Positions 53,315 to 61,866 of a stretch of DNA of 64,000 nucleotides are shown here, piece after piece. Both the position numbers and the translations under genes were made by a program. The notes below the pieces were generated by a model. The model had not been told where the DNA came from. It worked only from the letters and a program-made list of their open reading frames with translations, and searched no databases. Positions within the stretch are counted from its first letter, which is position 1; each line of letters opens with the position of its first letter. This DNA comes from Oscillospiraceae bacterium (GTDB taxonomy: Bacteria; Bacillota; Clostridia; UMGS1840), in assembly GCA_015068645.1 (NCBI GenBank), contig SVKD01000001.1:129877-193876 (forward strand), in the 5' to 3' direction.

Positions 53315-53340
53315 AAGAAGCATCTGATCAGATGCTTCTT
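53315..53340. terminator. Palindromic terminator (GAAGCATCTGATC)
   Basis: A perfect 26-bp palindrome AAGAAGCATCTGA/TCAGATGCTTCTT, flanked leftward by T-run. It ends the leftward VanY gene transcript. Confidence 0.88.
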
Positions 53341-53412
53341 TTGCCATATACACACAATTGTCAGAACAATATCATATGAATATTTTTCAAAATTTCGTAA
53401 GAATGTGATAAA

Positions 53413-54612
53413 TTATCTAAATTCATTCACGTCTACGTATTTTACATAATATTCCTCATAAGTGATACCTTCATCATGGATAATCTGCGCTGCTTCTCTT
53501 CCAACATAACGATAATGCCATGGCTCATATGCATAACCCGTAATCCACTCTTTCCCCTTGGGATATCGCATAATAAATCCGTATTCGTGAGCGTGTTGCT
53601 GCAACCATTTGAATTCGCCGGAATATTCAAATGCAACCTTGGTGGAATTTATATCAACTGCCAATCCTGTCTGATGTTCAGAATGACCGGGTCTTGCTGA
53701 ATAATTGTCCGCATAGGTCTTGCCGGAACTTCTCACCTTATTATTATACAATCCTCTTTGATAACTTTCTGTTCTATAAGCGGAAACAACCTTCATAGAA
53801 AGCCCTGCTCTGGCCGCTGCATCTGCCATCAGTGCATAATTTTCATTAGTCACTCCGGCAAGTAAATATTCTTTACCATCTCTTATGGTGTATCCGGGAT
53901 TCATATGTACCAGATTATACTGCGTAAAATTGGATGGTAACTGATTATATTTATTTACCAAAACCAAAAGCGCATAGGGATCTTTTACGGTAACAACATT
54001 TTCGTAAAACGGATAATCCAATCCCAAATTTACTCGATAAAGAATCTGGTCCATACTGTAGGACGGCACTCTTTCGTGATAAGTGACATATCTTTGGAAT
54101 TTTTCAGGATAAAAATTACTCCAATGGGAAACATCCAACACATCCTTAATAATTTTATGATAATTATTATGAAACATATATTTCTGAATGCTTACCAATT
54201 CATTATCGTAGGAAAGTGCATCGGTACCAAAACCAATTACTACCATATCAATGGGTAAATAAGTTTCATTATTCCAAAGAACAGAAGGAACGTCAAATAT
54301 CCTTTTGACTCCATTTATGGTAATAACGTAATCACCAACAACATGACGAATCATATCTCCGTCACGTGTCAGAGCCAGAATTTGCCGATCGCTGCTTCTG
54401 TAAAACACCTTAGCTCCCAAATTTTCAAAAACTTTTCTTAAAGGAACGTAATGGATATCATAAAAAATAGCAGACGAACAATCCAAGCTTTCACCATTTA
54501 ACACAATAGGAAAACCAAGTAGCGTAGGCTCAAGCTGATAGGAAGCTCCCACAGCGGTTGCAGATGTCATAAAAAGAATACATACAAAAATGATTGCTAA
54601 CAGTTTTTTCAT
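53413..54612 (-). CDS. VanY-type D-Ala-D-Ala carboxypeptidase with copper-amine-oxidase-like N-domain
   Basis: Signal peptide (LLAIIFVCILFMTSATAVGA), then a domain like the copper-amine-oxidase N-terminal fold common in clostridial wall proteins (VPLRKVFENLGAKVFYRSSDRQILALTRDG, YVITINGVKRIFDVPSVLWNNETYLPIDMV). The C-terminal M15B peptidase has zinc motifs in SARPGHSEHQTGLAVDI (~307) and EPWHYRYVG (~365). It trims the terminal D-Ala from peptidoglycan stems. No VanR/S/H/A genes are near, so this is ordinary wall maturation and not a resistance cluster. Confidence 0.92.
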   Translation of the reverse strand: MKKLLAIIFVCILFMTSATAVGASYQLEPTLLGFPIVLNGESLDCSSAIFYDIHYVPLRKVFENLGAKVFYRSSDRQILALTRDGDMIRHVVGDYVITINGVKRIFDVPSVLWNNETYLPIDMVVIGFGTDALSYDNELVSIQKYMFHNNYHKIIKDVLDVSHWSNFYPEKFQRYVTYHERVPSYSMDQILYRVNLGLDYPFYENVVTVKDPYALLVLVNKYNQLPSNFTQYNLVHMNPGYTIRDGKEYLLAGVTNENYALMADAAARAGLSMKVVSAYRTESYQRGLYNNKVRSSGKTYADNYSARPGHSEHQTGLAVDINSTKVAFEYSGEFKWLQQHAHEYGFIMRYPKGKEWITGYAYEPWHYRYVGREAAQIIHDEGITYEEYYVKYVDVNEFR

Positions 54613-54665
54613 AACCGTTACCCCGTTTCCTTCTAAATTTTAAAAACCATTGATTCTATATTTAT

Positions 54666-54694
54666 TATATATCATACCCTAAGGTACGATGCAA
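54666..54694 (-). promoter_or_regulatory. Candidate promoter for the VanY gene
   Basis: Minus strand TTGCAT (54694-54689), 17-nt spacer, TATATA (54671-54666), about 55 bp before the start codon. Confidence 0.55.
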
Positions 54695-54741
54695 GTGTTT
54701 TCGACATTTTTATATATATTTTTAAAAATATTTCCGTAACT

Positions 54742-55236
54742 TGTCACAATCCTCAAGGTTGTTATGGTTTGCGCAAATTTGCCACCCAATCCTACTATAA
54801 AGATTTAGTTGATTCTTGTGGTTATTATGTTAAAAATGCAAAAGAAAAACTGTGACTGATTTTTGAGTCGTGATAGTACAGCCAAAATCATTGAAAAAGG
54901 TTGGAATGTGCTTTATAAATCAATTTTACCACAGTACAGTTCTTCATTTCAAGAATTGATAAAAAACAACCTACAGATAAAGTCTTTGATTTGCCTAAAA
55001 ATGAGAAAATGGCAAGATTTACAATGAGTAATGAGATAAGAAGAATTACAAAAGCATTAGAACTCCCACAGACTGGCAAAAATCACGAGTTTAGAAAGTA
55101 CCATTGTCAATTAGCAGTTGAACACTATGTCTCCAAAGGTTGGAAAAGAGAAAAAGCAGAAAAATATGTTATTCAAAGACATCTTTCTCATTCTTCTGAA
55201 AGACAAGACTTGAAAAAGATTTATTTATATAGTTAA
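54742..55236 (+). pseudogene. Decayed integrase/recombinase-like gene with two frameshifts
   Basis: Three frames in succession look like pieces of one protein: CHNPQGCYGLRKFATQSYYK up to TGA at 54853; then STAKIIEKGWNVLYKSILPQ and FQELIKNN; then DKVFDLPKNEKMARF to the stop at 55236, with EFRKYHCQLAVEHYV and VIQRHLSHSSERQDLKKIYL. The R-x-x-H and HLSHSS...IYL pattern recalls the C-terminal catalytic part of tyrosine recombinases, but this is a weak match. The last 81 codons are open from TTG 54991, though without a ribosome binding site. It stands alone in a zone with other integration debris. Confidence 0.45.
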
Positions 55237-55266
55237 AAAGACTACTCACAAAAGAGCAGTCTTTTT
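55235..55266 (+). terminator. Intrinsic terminator
   Basis: AAAAAGACTACTC (55235-55247) pairs with GAGCAGTCTTTTT (55254-55266) with one mismatch and a 6-nt loop. It follows the decayed recombinase on the plus strand and the short membrane-protein gene on the minus strand. Confidence 0.8.
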
Positions 55267-55276
55267 AGACAAATGT

Positions 55277-55639
55277 TTAAATATTATCGGTCTTTGATAA
55301 GAGTTCCTTTATTTTCTTTGCAGAGTTTACAAGTTCACCAAAAGCATACATTGGTATAACCCCCAATGAAGAAAGTGCTAACCAAAAACCAATTTTAGTT
55401 GTTACTTTGCCATAATAACAAGTTGCATACAAGTTTTCGTATTTAATAGCATCTGCAAAAGTACAGGCAAGACCTTCTGAAAATGATGTAAATTCATCAA
55501 GACCACTTAAAAACATTATAACACCAATAACAACTACAACAATTCCAACAACCAAACAGAAGTTAAATAAAAACTTTGCTATTTTCTTTAAGGTTTCTCC
55601 AATGTCATCAAAAATGAGCTCATTTAGATTTTCAAACAT
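55277..55639 (-). CDS. Hypothetical membrane protein, 120 aa
   Basis: Two hydrophobic segments (FCLVVGIVVVVIGVIMFLSG, residues ~28-47, and IGFWLALSSLGVIPMYAFG, ~83-101) separated by a Tyr/Cys-containing extracytoplasmic or cytoplasmic loop. The ATG at 55639 follows GGGAGGACT, a good site. No family recognised. It lies in the integration-debris zone and could be leftover cargo of an earlier element. Confidence 0.55.
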   Translation of the reverse strand: MFENLNELIFDDIGETLKKIAKFLFNFCLVVGIVVVVIGVIMFLSGLDEFTSFSEGLACTFADAIKYENLYATCYYGKVTTKIGFWLALSSLGVIPMYAFGELVNSAKKIKELLSKTDNI

Positions 55640-55802
55640 AATAGTCCTCCCAATATTTTTTCTTTATTATACCATATTTAGGCAGAAAGTTCAATAGTTT
55701 TCACAGAAAAAAAGAGTAATACTTTATAATTTGACAGAATACAAAAACCATCTTATTATGCTTTTAAATGATTAAAAGTGAATGATATAGTTTCTGTGTT
55801 CT

Positions 55803-56098
55803 ATCAATAATCAAATTGATAAAGAAGAAAAGGCAATTAGAAAGCAATTTAATTTATCTCATGAAGATATAACTTATAGAGATTTTCAAGATTTATCAAG
55901 AGAACAGTTAAAAGTATTGTTTAATTATTTAATTGATCATATAACTATAAAGGAAATTGAAATATTTGATAATAGAAAAGTTATTTTAGCAGTTACTATT
56001 CATTTAAAATTAAATGGTTATGCTCCTAAACAGACTCTTGAGTATTTAAAGAATATAAGATATAAAGATTCAGAAAATACAAATGACTTGCCATTTGG
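55803..56098 (+). pseudogene. Possible C-terminal remnant of a serine recombinase
   Basis: An open frame without a plausible start reads DKEEKAIRKQFNLSHEDITY, DLSREQLKVLFNYLIDHITI and VILAVTIHLKLNG, then runs into an att-like repeat at 56099. A helical region followed by FxxYLIDxITI... and a final strand resembles the extreme C-terminus of large serine recombinases. The N-terminal catalytic domain is absent. It has an AT-rich codon use unlike the flanking GC-rich island. Confidence 0.4.
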
Positions 56099-56118
56099 TG
56101 GCGGAGAAGGAGGGATTT
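56099..56118 (-). repeat. att-like copy 1: 20-bp tRNA-Ser 3' end
   Basis: TGGCGGAGAAGGAGGGATTT on the plus strand is, read leftward, AAATCCCTCCTTCTCCGCCA: the T-stem 3' strand, acceptor strand, discriminator G and CCA of a tRNA. Discriminator G points to tRNA-Ser. An identical copy lies at 56314-56333. The rest of the tRNA is missing here. Confidence 0.75.
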
Positions 56119-56280
56119 CTCTACGAGCCGGTTTGCGGTGCCCGATATCTGCCTTCGGATATTTTTCCTTGGCATCTATCGACCGCGGCACCACCTCACT
56201 CTCCCTGTTTCGTCCACCGGACGCGGTCGAGTTCGGTGCCCTCTTGACGGTTCCCGTCGCTCGGGTTCAATCTTGCATAT
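56119..56280. other. GC-rich structured island between the two att-like copies
   Basis: 94 of 162 bases (58%) are G or C, against a clearly AT-rich background. A long hairpin is visible: GGTGCC (56137-56142)/GGCACC (56187-56192), CGATA (56143-56147)/TATCG (56177-56181) and TGCC (56150-56153)/GGCA (56171-56174), with a TC/TC internal loop; GCGGT/ACCGC (56135-56139/56182-56186) is an alternative outer helix. The frame crossing it is not a credible protein. Origin and function unknown. Confidence 0.55.
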
Positions 56281-56314
56281 AAAAAAAGAAGCATCTTAAT
56301 GATGCTTCTTTTTT
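56281..56314. terminator. Terminator directly behind the tRNA 3' end
   Basis: GAAGCATC (56288-56295) pairs with GATGCTTC (56301-56308), with A-run and T-run flanks. Read leftward it follows the tRNA-Ser 3' fragment at 56333-56314, as expected for a tRNA gene's native terminator. Confidence 0.9.
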
Positions 56315-56333
56315 GGCGGAGAAGGAGGGATTT
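56314..56333 (-). repeat. att-like copy 2 (probable attachment site of the adjacent element)
   Basis: Same 20 bp as copy 1, ending the tRNA-Ser 3' part just before its terminator and 143 bp from the integrase stop codon. Beyond 56333 the sequence stops matching a tRNA. This is the arrangement left when an element integrates into a tRNA 3' end; the reconstituted full tRNA should lie at the other end, outside the window. Confidence 0.75.
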
Positions 56334-56475
56334 GAAAAACATTTCAAGTCTTAAATCCCTTGCAATTAGCGTGTTTTGGACTGTGTTTTTATAATTTTGA
56401 CCACAATTTGACCACAATTACGCTTATTTGACCACAAAAATCGACTGCACATTTCTTCGTTTTTACAACTCATTT

Positions 56476-57642
56476 TTAGCTAAAAATATTTTTCGATATA
56501 TAGTTATCCATACGGGTCGCACTTTCATATTGCATTCGTTTTGTCATATGTGTGTATGTGTCTAAAGTGAATGCAGAACTGTAATGACCTAAATTTTCTT
56601 GTACTGTTTTAATGTCGTCTCCGTTCTGTAACGATAAGACGGCGTATGAGTGTCTTAAGTCATGGAATCTTGACTGTGGCATACCGATTCTTGATAAAAT
56701 AGATTTACAGTGCTTATATACCGTACAGTGCGATAGGTGTCTTCCATCATCATTGGTAAATACTAGATTCCGAAACTCTCCGGTAGCTTGCCACATATTT
56801 CCTTTGTTTTTTTTAGCTTGTAACTGCTTTTGGAACACATCTTGTAGAATATGAAAAACAAATTGAGCAGGAGCTATCATTCGTTCTTTATCGCTCTTAG
56901 TTGGCGCCATACAGTAATATGTCCCGTTACCATCATCTATTTTTAGTAGCTGTTTTGATATTAATATTACTCCGCGTTTAAAATCGACTCTATCCCAGGT
57001 TAGACCAAGAACCTCACTTTGCCGCATTCCTGTAAATAGTGTGATTAGAAAAACTGCTGAAAATTTATCCTTCTTGGCCTCTGTAACAAACGCAGTAATT
57101 AAATCATCTTCGAGATATGATATAGATGGTTTTTCAACTCTCGGGAGAACTACATCGTCTGCAATGTTTGCTTTGATATAACCTATAATCTTAGCCCTGT
57201 TTAACAACTTATGAAATACCCCGTGTATATTCTTTATAGTTTTAGGCGACAAATGCTTAACCTCTGAGAGATTAGAGTAAAAATCTTGTAGGTCGTCTGT
57301 TCTTAACTCTATTAATTTTTTGCCTTTAAATTCTGGTAAAATATGATTCTTGAGTATCCGCCTGTATGATGCTAATGTTAAAGGTTTAATATTTCCGTTA
57401 TACCTTTCTAACCAAATCTGTACCCATTGCTCCAGTGTGGGTTGTTGCCCTGATGATATCTTACCGATATTATACTCTTTTGTTTTTTCTTCTAATAATT
57501 TTAATACTTCTTTTTGAGTTTTTCTGTATACACTCTTAAGTTTTCCTGTTAAAGCGTCCTGGTATCTTCCCTCCCATCTTCCATCAGTTCTTTTACGAAC
57601 TGTACATTCTCCGTTACCTCGTTTTGCCCTTGGTTTACTCAT
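56476..57642 (-). CDS. int: Tyrosine recombinase (phage/ICE integrase)
   Basis: 388 residues: an N-terminal arm-binding domain (GNGECTVRKRTDGRWEGRYQD), a SAM-like core-binding domain (PTLEQWVQIWLERY...LASYRRILKNHI), and a catalytic domain with Arg in LFTGMRQSEVLGL (~207), HDLRHSYA (~327), LGHYSSAFTLDTYTHM with the nucleophilic Tyr (~362). It should integrate the element at the neighbouring tRNA-Ser end. The gene is intact. A small excisionase-like gene lies upstream. Confidence 0.95.
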   Translation of the reverse strand: MSKPRAKRGNGECTVRKRTDGRWEGRYQDALTGKLKSVYRKTQKEVLKLLEEKTKEYNIGKISSGQQPTLEQWVQIWLERYNGNIKPLTLASYRRILKNHILPEFKGKKLIELRTDDLQDFYSNLSEVKHLSPKTIKNIHGVFHKLLNRAKIIGYIKANIADDVVLPRVEKPSISYLEDDLITAFVTEAKKDKFSAVFLITLFTGMRQSEVLGLTWDRVDFKRGVILISKQLLKIDDGNGTYYCMAPTKSDKERMIAPAQFVFHILQDVFQKQLQAKKNKGNMWQATGEFRNLVFTNDDGRHLSHCTVYKHCKSILSRIGMPQSRFHDLRHSYAVLSLQNGDDIKTVQENLGHYSSAFTLDTYTHMTKRMQYESATRMDNYISKNIFS

Positions 57643-57736
57643 ATTGTATCAACTCCTGAAATAAATAAGGGCTATTGTAATGATGCAAATTTATTTTACC
57701 ATAATTTACATAACATGTCAATAACCCTTATAATCA

Positions 57737-57919
57737 TTACATTCTATATTCCAGCCTTTGTTGGATGTATTCTAATAACCGATTTTTCGAAATTCTGACG
57801 GATCTTCCTAGATATAATAATCCATCGAAGTCCTTGTTATGTATGAATTCGTCTGCAGTTTTTAGACTAACCTTTAAATAATCTGCAACCTCTTGCCTTG
57901 TTAATAATACATCTTCCAT
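57737..57919 (-). CDS. xis: Excisionase-like helix-turn-helix protein, 60 aa
   Basis: LLTRQEVADYLKVSLKTADEFIHNKDFDGLLYLGRSVRISKNRLLEYIQQ is a MerR/excisionase-type winged HTH (HTH_17). Such small proteins bind next to att sites and switch the integrase to excision. It is the gene directly upstream of int on the same strand. Start ATG 57919 with GGAGGCGACATG spacing. Symbol by function class. Confidence 0.75.
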   Translation of the reverse strand: MEDVLLTRQEVADYLKVSLKTADEFIHNKDFDGLLYLGRSVRISKNRLLEYIQQRLEYRM

Positions 57920-57934
57920 GTCGCCTCCGTTATT

Positions 57935-58372
57935 CTACCTGCGTCCCGTAGACCCGAATCCACCTCTATCTGTGTCATCAAGTGTGTCAGATTCCTCGAA
58001 CAAGACATTATTCATAGTAGCTTTCTTCAATTCAAACTGGCAAATCTTGTCTCCCTCGTGGATTACTGTATCTCTCATTGCTAAAGCGGGAAATCTCCAA
58101 ATATCATTTGTTCCGGAATAGGAGTTATCTATCTGACCAACAGAATTCCATTGTAAGATACCCCATGTTTTATAAGTTGAGCTTCTTGGGGTTAATTCTG
58201 CCTTATATCCTTCAGGAAGTTTCATAGAAACTCCCAGGGAAATAAGCTTGTGCTCTCCGGCTTTTAGCTCAACAGTTTCCGCAGCGTATAAGTCAATCAA
58301 ATCGCCTTTGGGGTTCTTTTGTAACTTAGGTATGTTATTATTATGGTATTTAACTTTAATTTTCATAAGCAA
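57935..58372 (-). CDS. dut: dUTPase
   Basis: Hydrolyses dUTP to dUMP and pyrophosphate, keeping uracil out of DNA and feeding dUMP to thymidylate synthase. 145 residues with the five motifs: [41 protein letters not shown] and RGGFGSTGR. Start [11 protein letters not shown]. Overlaps the Cys-rich protein gene by 17 bp. Confidence 0.93.
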   Translation of the reverse strand: MLMKIKVKYHNNNIPKLQKNPKGDLIDLYAAETVELKAGEHKLISLGVSMKLPEGYKAELTPRSSTYKTWGILQWNSVGQIDNSYSGTNDIWRFPALAMRDTVIHEGDKICQFELKKATMNNVLFEESDTLDDTDRGGFGSTGRR

Positions 58373-58589
58373 ACTCCTTTAATTTAGAGATAATATAGTC
58401 ATAATTTTTATGTGGAATCACACATCCACTACAATCCTTAATTCCGTTTTGAATAATTTTATAATTACCGCCGCATTCTAAAATGTGGTGTAATGGACAA
58501 AAACAAAATAGACAGTTAAAATTTTCTGTATGAGTGGAGTGGCATGGAAACCACTCACACTCCTTATTTTGAAAGAATTTATAACTCAT
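58356..58589 (-). CDS. Cysteine-rich small domain protein, 77 aa
   Basis: Nine Cys in 77 residues in the order [45 protein letters not shown]. This is the Cys-rich small domain (PF04071 as I recall it), a probable metal or Fe-S site known from genes around cobalamin metabolism. It sits exactly between dut and an adenosylcobalamin-dependent ribonucleotide reductase; its stop and start overlap both neighbours. A role in serving the B12 enzyme is an inference from position. Confidence 0.75.
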   Translation of the reverse strand: MSYKFFQNKECEWFPCHSTHTENFNCLFCFCPLHHILECGGNYKIIQNGIKDCSGCVIPHKNYDYIISKLKEFAYEN

Positions 58590-60829
58590 TAGTCACATTT
58601 GCTCCATCCGCATGATTTACAGATATTGCATCCGCCTTCAAAATGTAATTCTTCCCCACAGCTCGGACACGGATGTTTGACGCTAACATCTTCCACGTTG
58701 TTATTGGACAATCCGAGTTCGTCTTGTACTTCTTGATACATCTCCAACAATGCGTTTCCGATAGCAATAGGACAACAAGAACCCTTGGAGGTATCTCTCT
58801 TTGTTGCTTTTCTTACGGCATATGATGGGCAAACACCGCTCGAATTCAACTGGTCAATAATACTATGAATATCGCATCCAGCTCTGGCAGATAGCGAGAT
58901 AAGCCTAGATAAACCAATCATGAAATTTTGGCATCCACCCTGACTCCCTTTGCTCAAATAAGTTTCTAATAATTCACCGGTAATTGGGTCAAAGAATGCA
59001 CTACAGTGTAGGCTACCACATCCTGTTGTAAGTTTGCGTTTTTTACCAATTACATCGTCATTTACTTGAATAATATCCCCTCTTTTGAGTTCTGCTTGAG
59101 GTGTATTGGTTTGAGACGGGGTATCTTTGGTTGTGAGAATTGCTCCTCTGCTACATCCGTCTCTAAAGATAGTAATCCCTTTTAACCGTTTCTTCCATGC
59201 ATACATATATAAATCAACAACTTCTTCTACTGTGGTTGCCTCCGGTAAATTAACGGTAGAACTGATAGATGCATCTATATGTTTCTGCCAAACAGACTGC
59301 ATATCGATTCGTTCTCTGTACGGGATGCTTTGGCTAACTACAAAATAATCAGGTAGCTCAGAATCATCTTTTAAAGAGTGCGATTCCATATATTCTTTTA
59401 CAATCGGAGTGTATACTTTGTAATATGTATCTTCGCCATGAAGAGATTGTGTTTTTCTCGTATAATAGTTAGCGAAGATTGGCTCAATTCCACCACTAAT
59501 TTGAAGCATTGTTGAGATACTTCCTGTTGGAGCGATTGTGAGTAATTGACTATTCCTTAATCCATATTCTAAGACTAAATCTCTTGTCTTTTCATCTGTG
59601 TTGTTAAGGAAAAATTCTGTTGTAATAATTTCTCCGATATTACATTTTGGAAAAGCACCATAATGCTTCGCTAATTTTGCTGATGTTTTAATGGCTGTAT
59701 TTGCCATCGTAAACGCAATGTTGTCACATAATTCAATACTTTCATTTGAACCATATTTTAATCCGAGATTGATTAACATATCAGAAATTCCCATAACTCC
59801 TAAACCAATCTGTCTCCAATCACGGACACTATCTCTTTGTTCCTGTAATGGATGTAAAGATAGCCCTTCGTCCAGTACATCATTTAATGCTTTAACAGCA
59901 ACCTTGACTGTGTTTTTGAATTCGGAAAAATCAAACGATTTGCTCTGTTTGTCAACGAATGCATTTAAGTTAATACTTCCAAGTAGGCAACTGCCTCCAG
60001 CAGGTAAAGGCTCTTCTGCGCAAGGGTTGACACCTGCATAACTAAATTCTTTGGTATTACTTAATAGATTATATCCTGTGATTTCATCCCAAAATAAAAT
60101 CCCCGGTTCAGCCATATCCCAATTCATTTTGCAAAGCTTGCTGAATACTTCCTTAGCATTAACATTCTTAGTAATTTCTTCGCCAGTTTCTTCCCTTATG
60201 AAACTCAACTCATACTGTTCATCATTTAATGCAGCGTTAAGAAATTCTGCGGTCATTTTTACAGAAATATTAGCTTTGGTAACTCTTTCTAAATCAGACT
60301 TAATTTCGATAAATTCTTCGAGGTCTGGGTGATTACAATCAATTGAAATCATTAAAGCCCCGCGTCTCCCATTCTGCCCTATCAATTGTGTAACCATAGA
60401 ATATAAATCCATAAATGAAACGCTTCCGCTTGTTTGTTTTGCTGTATTTCTTACAGTAGCGCCTCTTGGAGCCAGTTTACTAATATCAATACCGCAACCT
60501 CCGCCGTAACTAAATGTACGCGCAAGTTTTCCGGCACATTCGAATATACTTTCGATGTTGTCTTTTGGCGGTTCAATTACATAACAATTTGAAAGTGTCG
60601 ATTTGATTCCTTTAGAAGATAACCCTCTATTTGATAAAATTCTACCACCGAAAAGGAACTTTTTATCTTTGATTTGTTGCTTTACTTCTTTATCTCCGCC
60701 CGACACCCTATCGAGCCAATCTTCAAAAGATTCATTTTCATGTTGATATTTTTTTTGCCAAATATCGATACCTAGTGTATTGTTTTCACCTAACCATTGC
60801 TCAGCTGTTAAATTTGTAAATTGTTTCAT
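58589..60829 (-). CDS. nrdJ: Adenosylcobalamin-dependent (class II) ribonucleotide reductase
   Basis: Reduces ribonucleotides to deoxyribonucleotides with a B12-derived radical. 746 residues: [18 protein letters not shown] and [19 protein letters not shown] at the start, catalytic [14 protein letters not shown] (~268-281), TIAPTGSIS, then a TSCPD domain ([13 protein letters not shown]...[10 protein letters not shown], ~603-650) and a C-terminal zinc ribbon (CPSCGEEL...CKSCGWSKC) carrying the Cys pair that re-reduces the active site. No small radical-generating subunit is present, as expected for class II. Confidence 0.95.
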   Translation of the reverse strand: MKQFTNLTAEQWLGENNTLGIDIWQKKYQHENESFEDWLDRVSGGDKEVKQQIKDKKFLFGGRILSNRGLSSKGIKSTLSNCYVIEPPKDNIESIFECAGKLARTFSYGGGCGIDISKLAPRGATVRNTAKQTSGSVSFMDLYSMVTQLIGQNGRRGALMISIDCNHPDLEEFIEIKSDLERVTKANISVKMTAEFLNAALNDEQYELSFIREETGEEITKNVNAKEVFSKLCKMNWDMAEPGILFWDEITGYNLLSNTKEFSYAGVNPCAEEPLPAGGSCLLGSINLNAFVDKQSKSFDFSEFKNTVKVAVKALNDVLDEGLSLHPLQEQRDSVRDWRQIGLGVMGISDMLINLGLKYGSNESIELCDNIAFTMANTAIKTSAKLAKHYGAFPKCNIGEIITTEFFLNNTDEKTRDLVLEYGLRNSQLLTIAPTGSISTMLQISGGIEPIFANYYTRKTQSLHGEDTYYKVYTPIVKEYMESHSLKDDSELPDYFVVSQSIPYRERIDMQSVWQKHIDASISSTVNLPEATTVEEVVDLYMYAWKKRLKGITIFRDGCSRGAILTTKDTPSQTNTPQAELKRGDIIQVNDDVIGKKRKLTTGCGSLHCSAFFDPITGELLETYLSKGSQGGCQNFMIGLSRLISLSARAGCDIHSIIDQLNSSGVCPSYAVRKATKRDTSKGSCCPIAIGNALLEMYQEVQDELGLSNNNVEDVSVKHPCPSCGEELHFEGGCNICKSCGWSKCD

Positions 60830-60843
60830 ACCATTACCCTCCG

Positions 60844-61308
60844 TTATACGGACTGAGAATCAAAACGCTCAATCCCAAGATAAAATTTCAAAATGTAATA
60901 AATCATATCATCAATATTGTTAAAAATTCGCTCGCACATACAGGTTTGCCACGGATGTAACTCCTGATTATTTGTGTCGAGTCCAATAACAGGTATCCCT
61001 CTATCGTAAGCGATTGCAATCTCTGCCATACTACCTAATGAGTACATATCATTAAAATTAGCTATAACTAAATTGCAATTACGAAGTTTATGTAAATCCA
61101 ATCTCATAACCTCGTACTGTGTTTTATATTGAGGTACTTCATCAAGGAAATTGAAAAAGTCATTAGGGTTAATAACTTCTATTTTAAAATTGCAGTCACA
61201 ATGCTCAATAATTGTTTTACAATATTTTCTCCAATAATTTCCCTCTTCAAAATTATCTTTGCCGAATTTGCTCATCCCGCCACATAAGTAAATTTTGTAT
61301 TCTCTCAT
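60844..61308 (-). CDS. Nucleoside 2-deoxyribosyltransferase-like protein
   Basis: 154 residues: IYLCGGMSKFGKDNFEEGNYWRKYC at the N-terminus and RNCNLVIANFNDMYSLGSMAEIAIAYDRGIPVIGLD, the D/N-x-V-x-A...S-x-G-x-x-x-E-I-x-x-A pattern of the nucleoside 2-deoxyribosyltransferase superfamily. Members transfer deoxyribose between bases or hydrolyse nucleotides; the specific activity cannot be read. Its context inside a deoxynucleotide cluster supports the call. Overlaps the kinase gene by 4 bp. Confidence 0.65.
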   Translation of the reverse strand: MREYKIYLCGGMSKFGKDNFEEGNYWRKYCKTIIEHCDCNFKIEVINPNDFFNFLDEVPQYKTQYEVMRLDLHKLRNCNLVIANFNDMYSLGSMAEIAIAYDRGIPVIGLDTNNQELHPWQTCMCERIFNNIDDMIYYILKFYLGIERFDSQSV

Positions 61309-61862
61309 ATTTCACCTTTTAATTCACTACACATAAATCTTGTGGGTTTTTCGAAACAATTATTCTTAATTACCTGCTCGCTAAACAGGTATGCCATTTT
61401 ATCAAGCTGTTCTAATGTTCCGTCGTTCTCAATAATATAATCGTAGTTGTAGTTATCTACATTTGCATCTGCATGATTACTCTTGATTTTTTTAACATTA
61501 GGGTTTTTAATCAGTATTGTATCTGCATCAAAAACTTCTGCCGCTCGTGCGATTTCGTCAGGCTCCCTGATATCTATAAGAAGTACATCAGCTGTAATCT
61601 GGTTATCTTTAAAGTTATTGACAACCTCACTGATATCCTTAAATGGAATATTGTCGTATTTTGTAAGCCTGTCCTTCATATCACTCAATAATAGTCTAAG
61701 CTCTTCTGTTTTCTGTTCTGTATCTACTCCTACAAACTGGAGCATAGCTTTGACTAGGTTAATGGATGAGTATTTGTGTACCGTTATGTATTTTGATAGC
61801 ATTTTCGCAAATGTATCTTTGCCGCTTGTTCCAGAACCATTTGTGATGTAAATCTTCTTCAT
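61305..61862 (-). CDS. Phage-type deoxynucleoside monophosphate kinase-like protein
   Basis: From MKKIYITNGSGTSGKDTFAKML (P-loop GSGTSGKDT) at 61862, placed by AAAGGATAATAATATG; the longer frame to 61889 overlaps thyX. Later DVLLIDIREPDEIARAAEVF and TILIKNPNVKKIKSNHADANVDNYNYDYIIENDG follow the dNMP kinase/AAA kinase layout. It would phosphorylate dTMP or other dNMPs made by the neighbouring enzymes. The exact substrate is inferred. Confidence 0.7.
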   Translation of the reverse strand: MKKIYITNGSGTSGKDTFAKMLSKYITVHKYSSINLVKAMLQFVGVDTEQKTEELRLLLSDMKDRLTKYDNIPFKDISEVVNNFKDNQITADVLLIDIREPDEIARAAEVFDADTILIKNPNVKKIKSNHADANVDNYNYDYIIENDGTLEQLDKMAYLFSEQVIKNNCFEKPTRFMCSELKGEI

Positions 61863-61866
61863 ATTA

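Noticed and set aside
53413-54612. Part of a vancomycin resistance cluster
   Set aside because: Only a VanY-type carboxypeptidase is present; no VanHAX or VanRS genes lie near, and the ddl gene is in the housekeeping block.
54991-55236. 81-residue ORF as an intact small gene
   Set aside because: It continues homologous-looking coding sequence from two other upstream frames, so it is more likely the tail of a decayed gene.
56119-56192. GGTGGTGCCGCGG-like string on the minus strand suggesting a second T-box
   Set aside because: No Stem I, loop E or following terminator could be found, the conserved ACC is changed, and no gene follows in that direction.
55917-56282. 121-residue ORF running from the AT-rich remnant through the att repeat and GC-rich island
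   Set aside because: It crosses three regions of different origin and has no ribosome binding site; the frame is open by chance.
56314-56400. Complete tRNA-Ser gene at the integrase-proximal end
   Set aside because: Only the last 20 bases match; the rest cannot form D- and anticodon arms.
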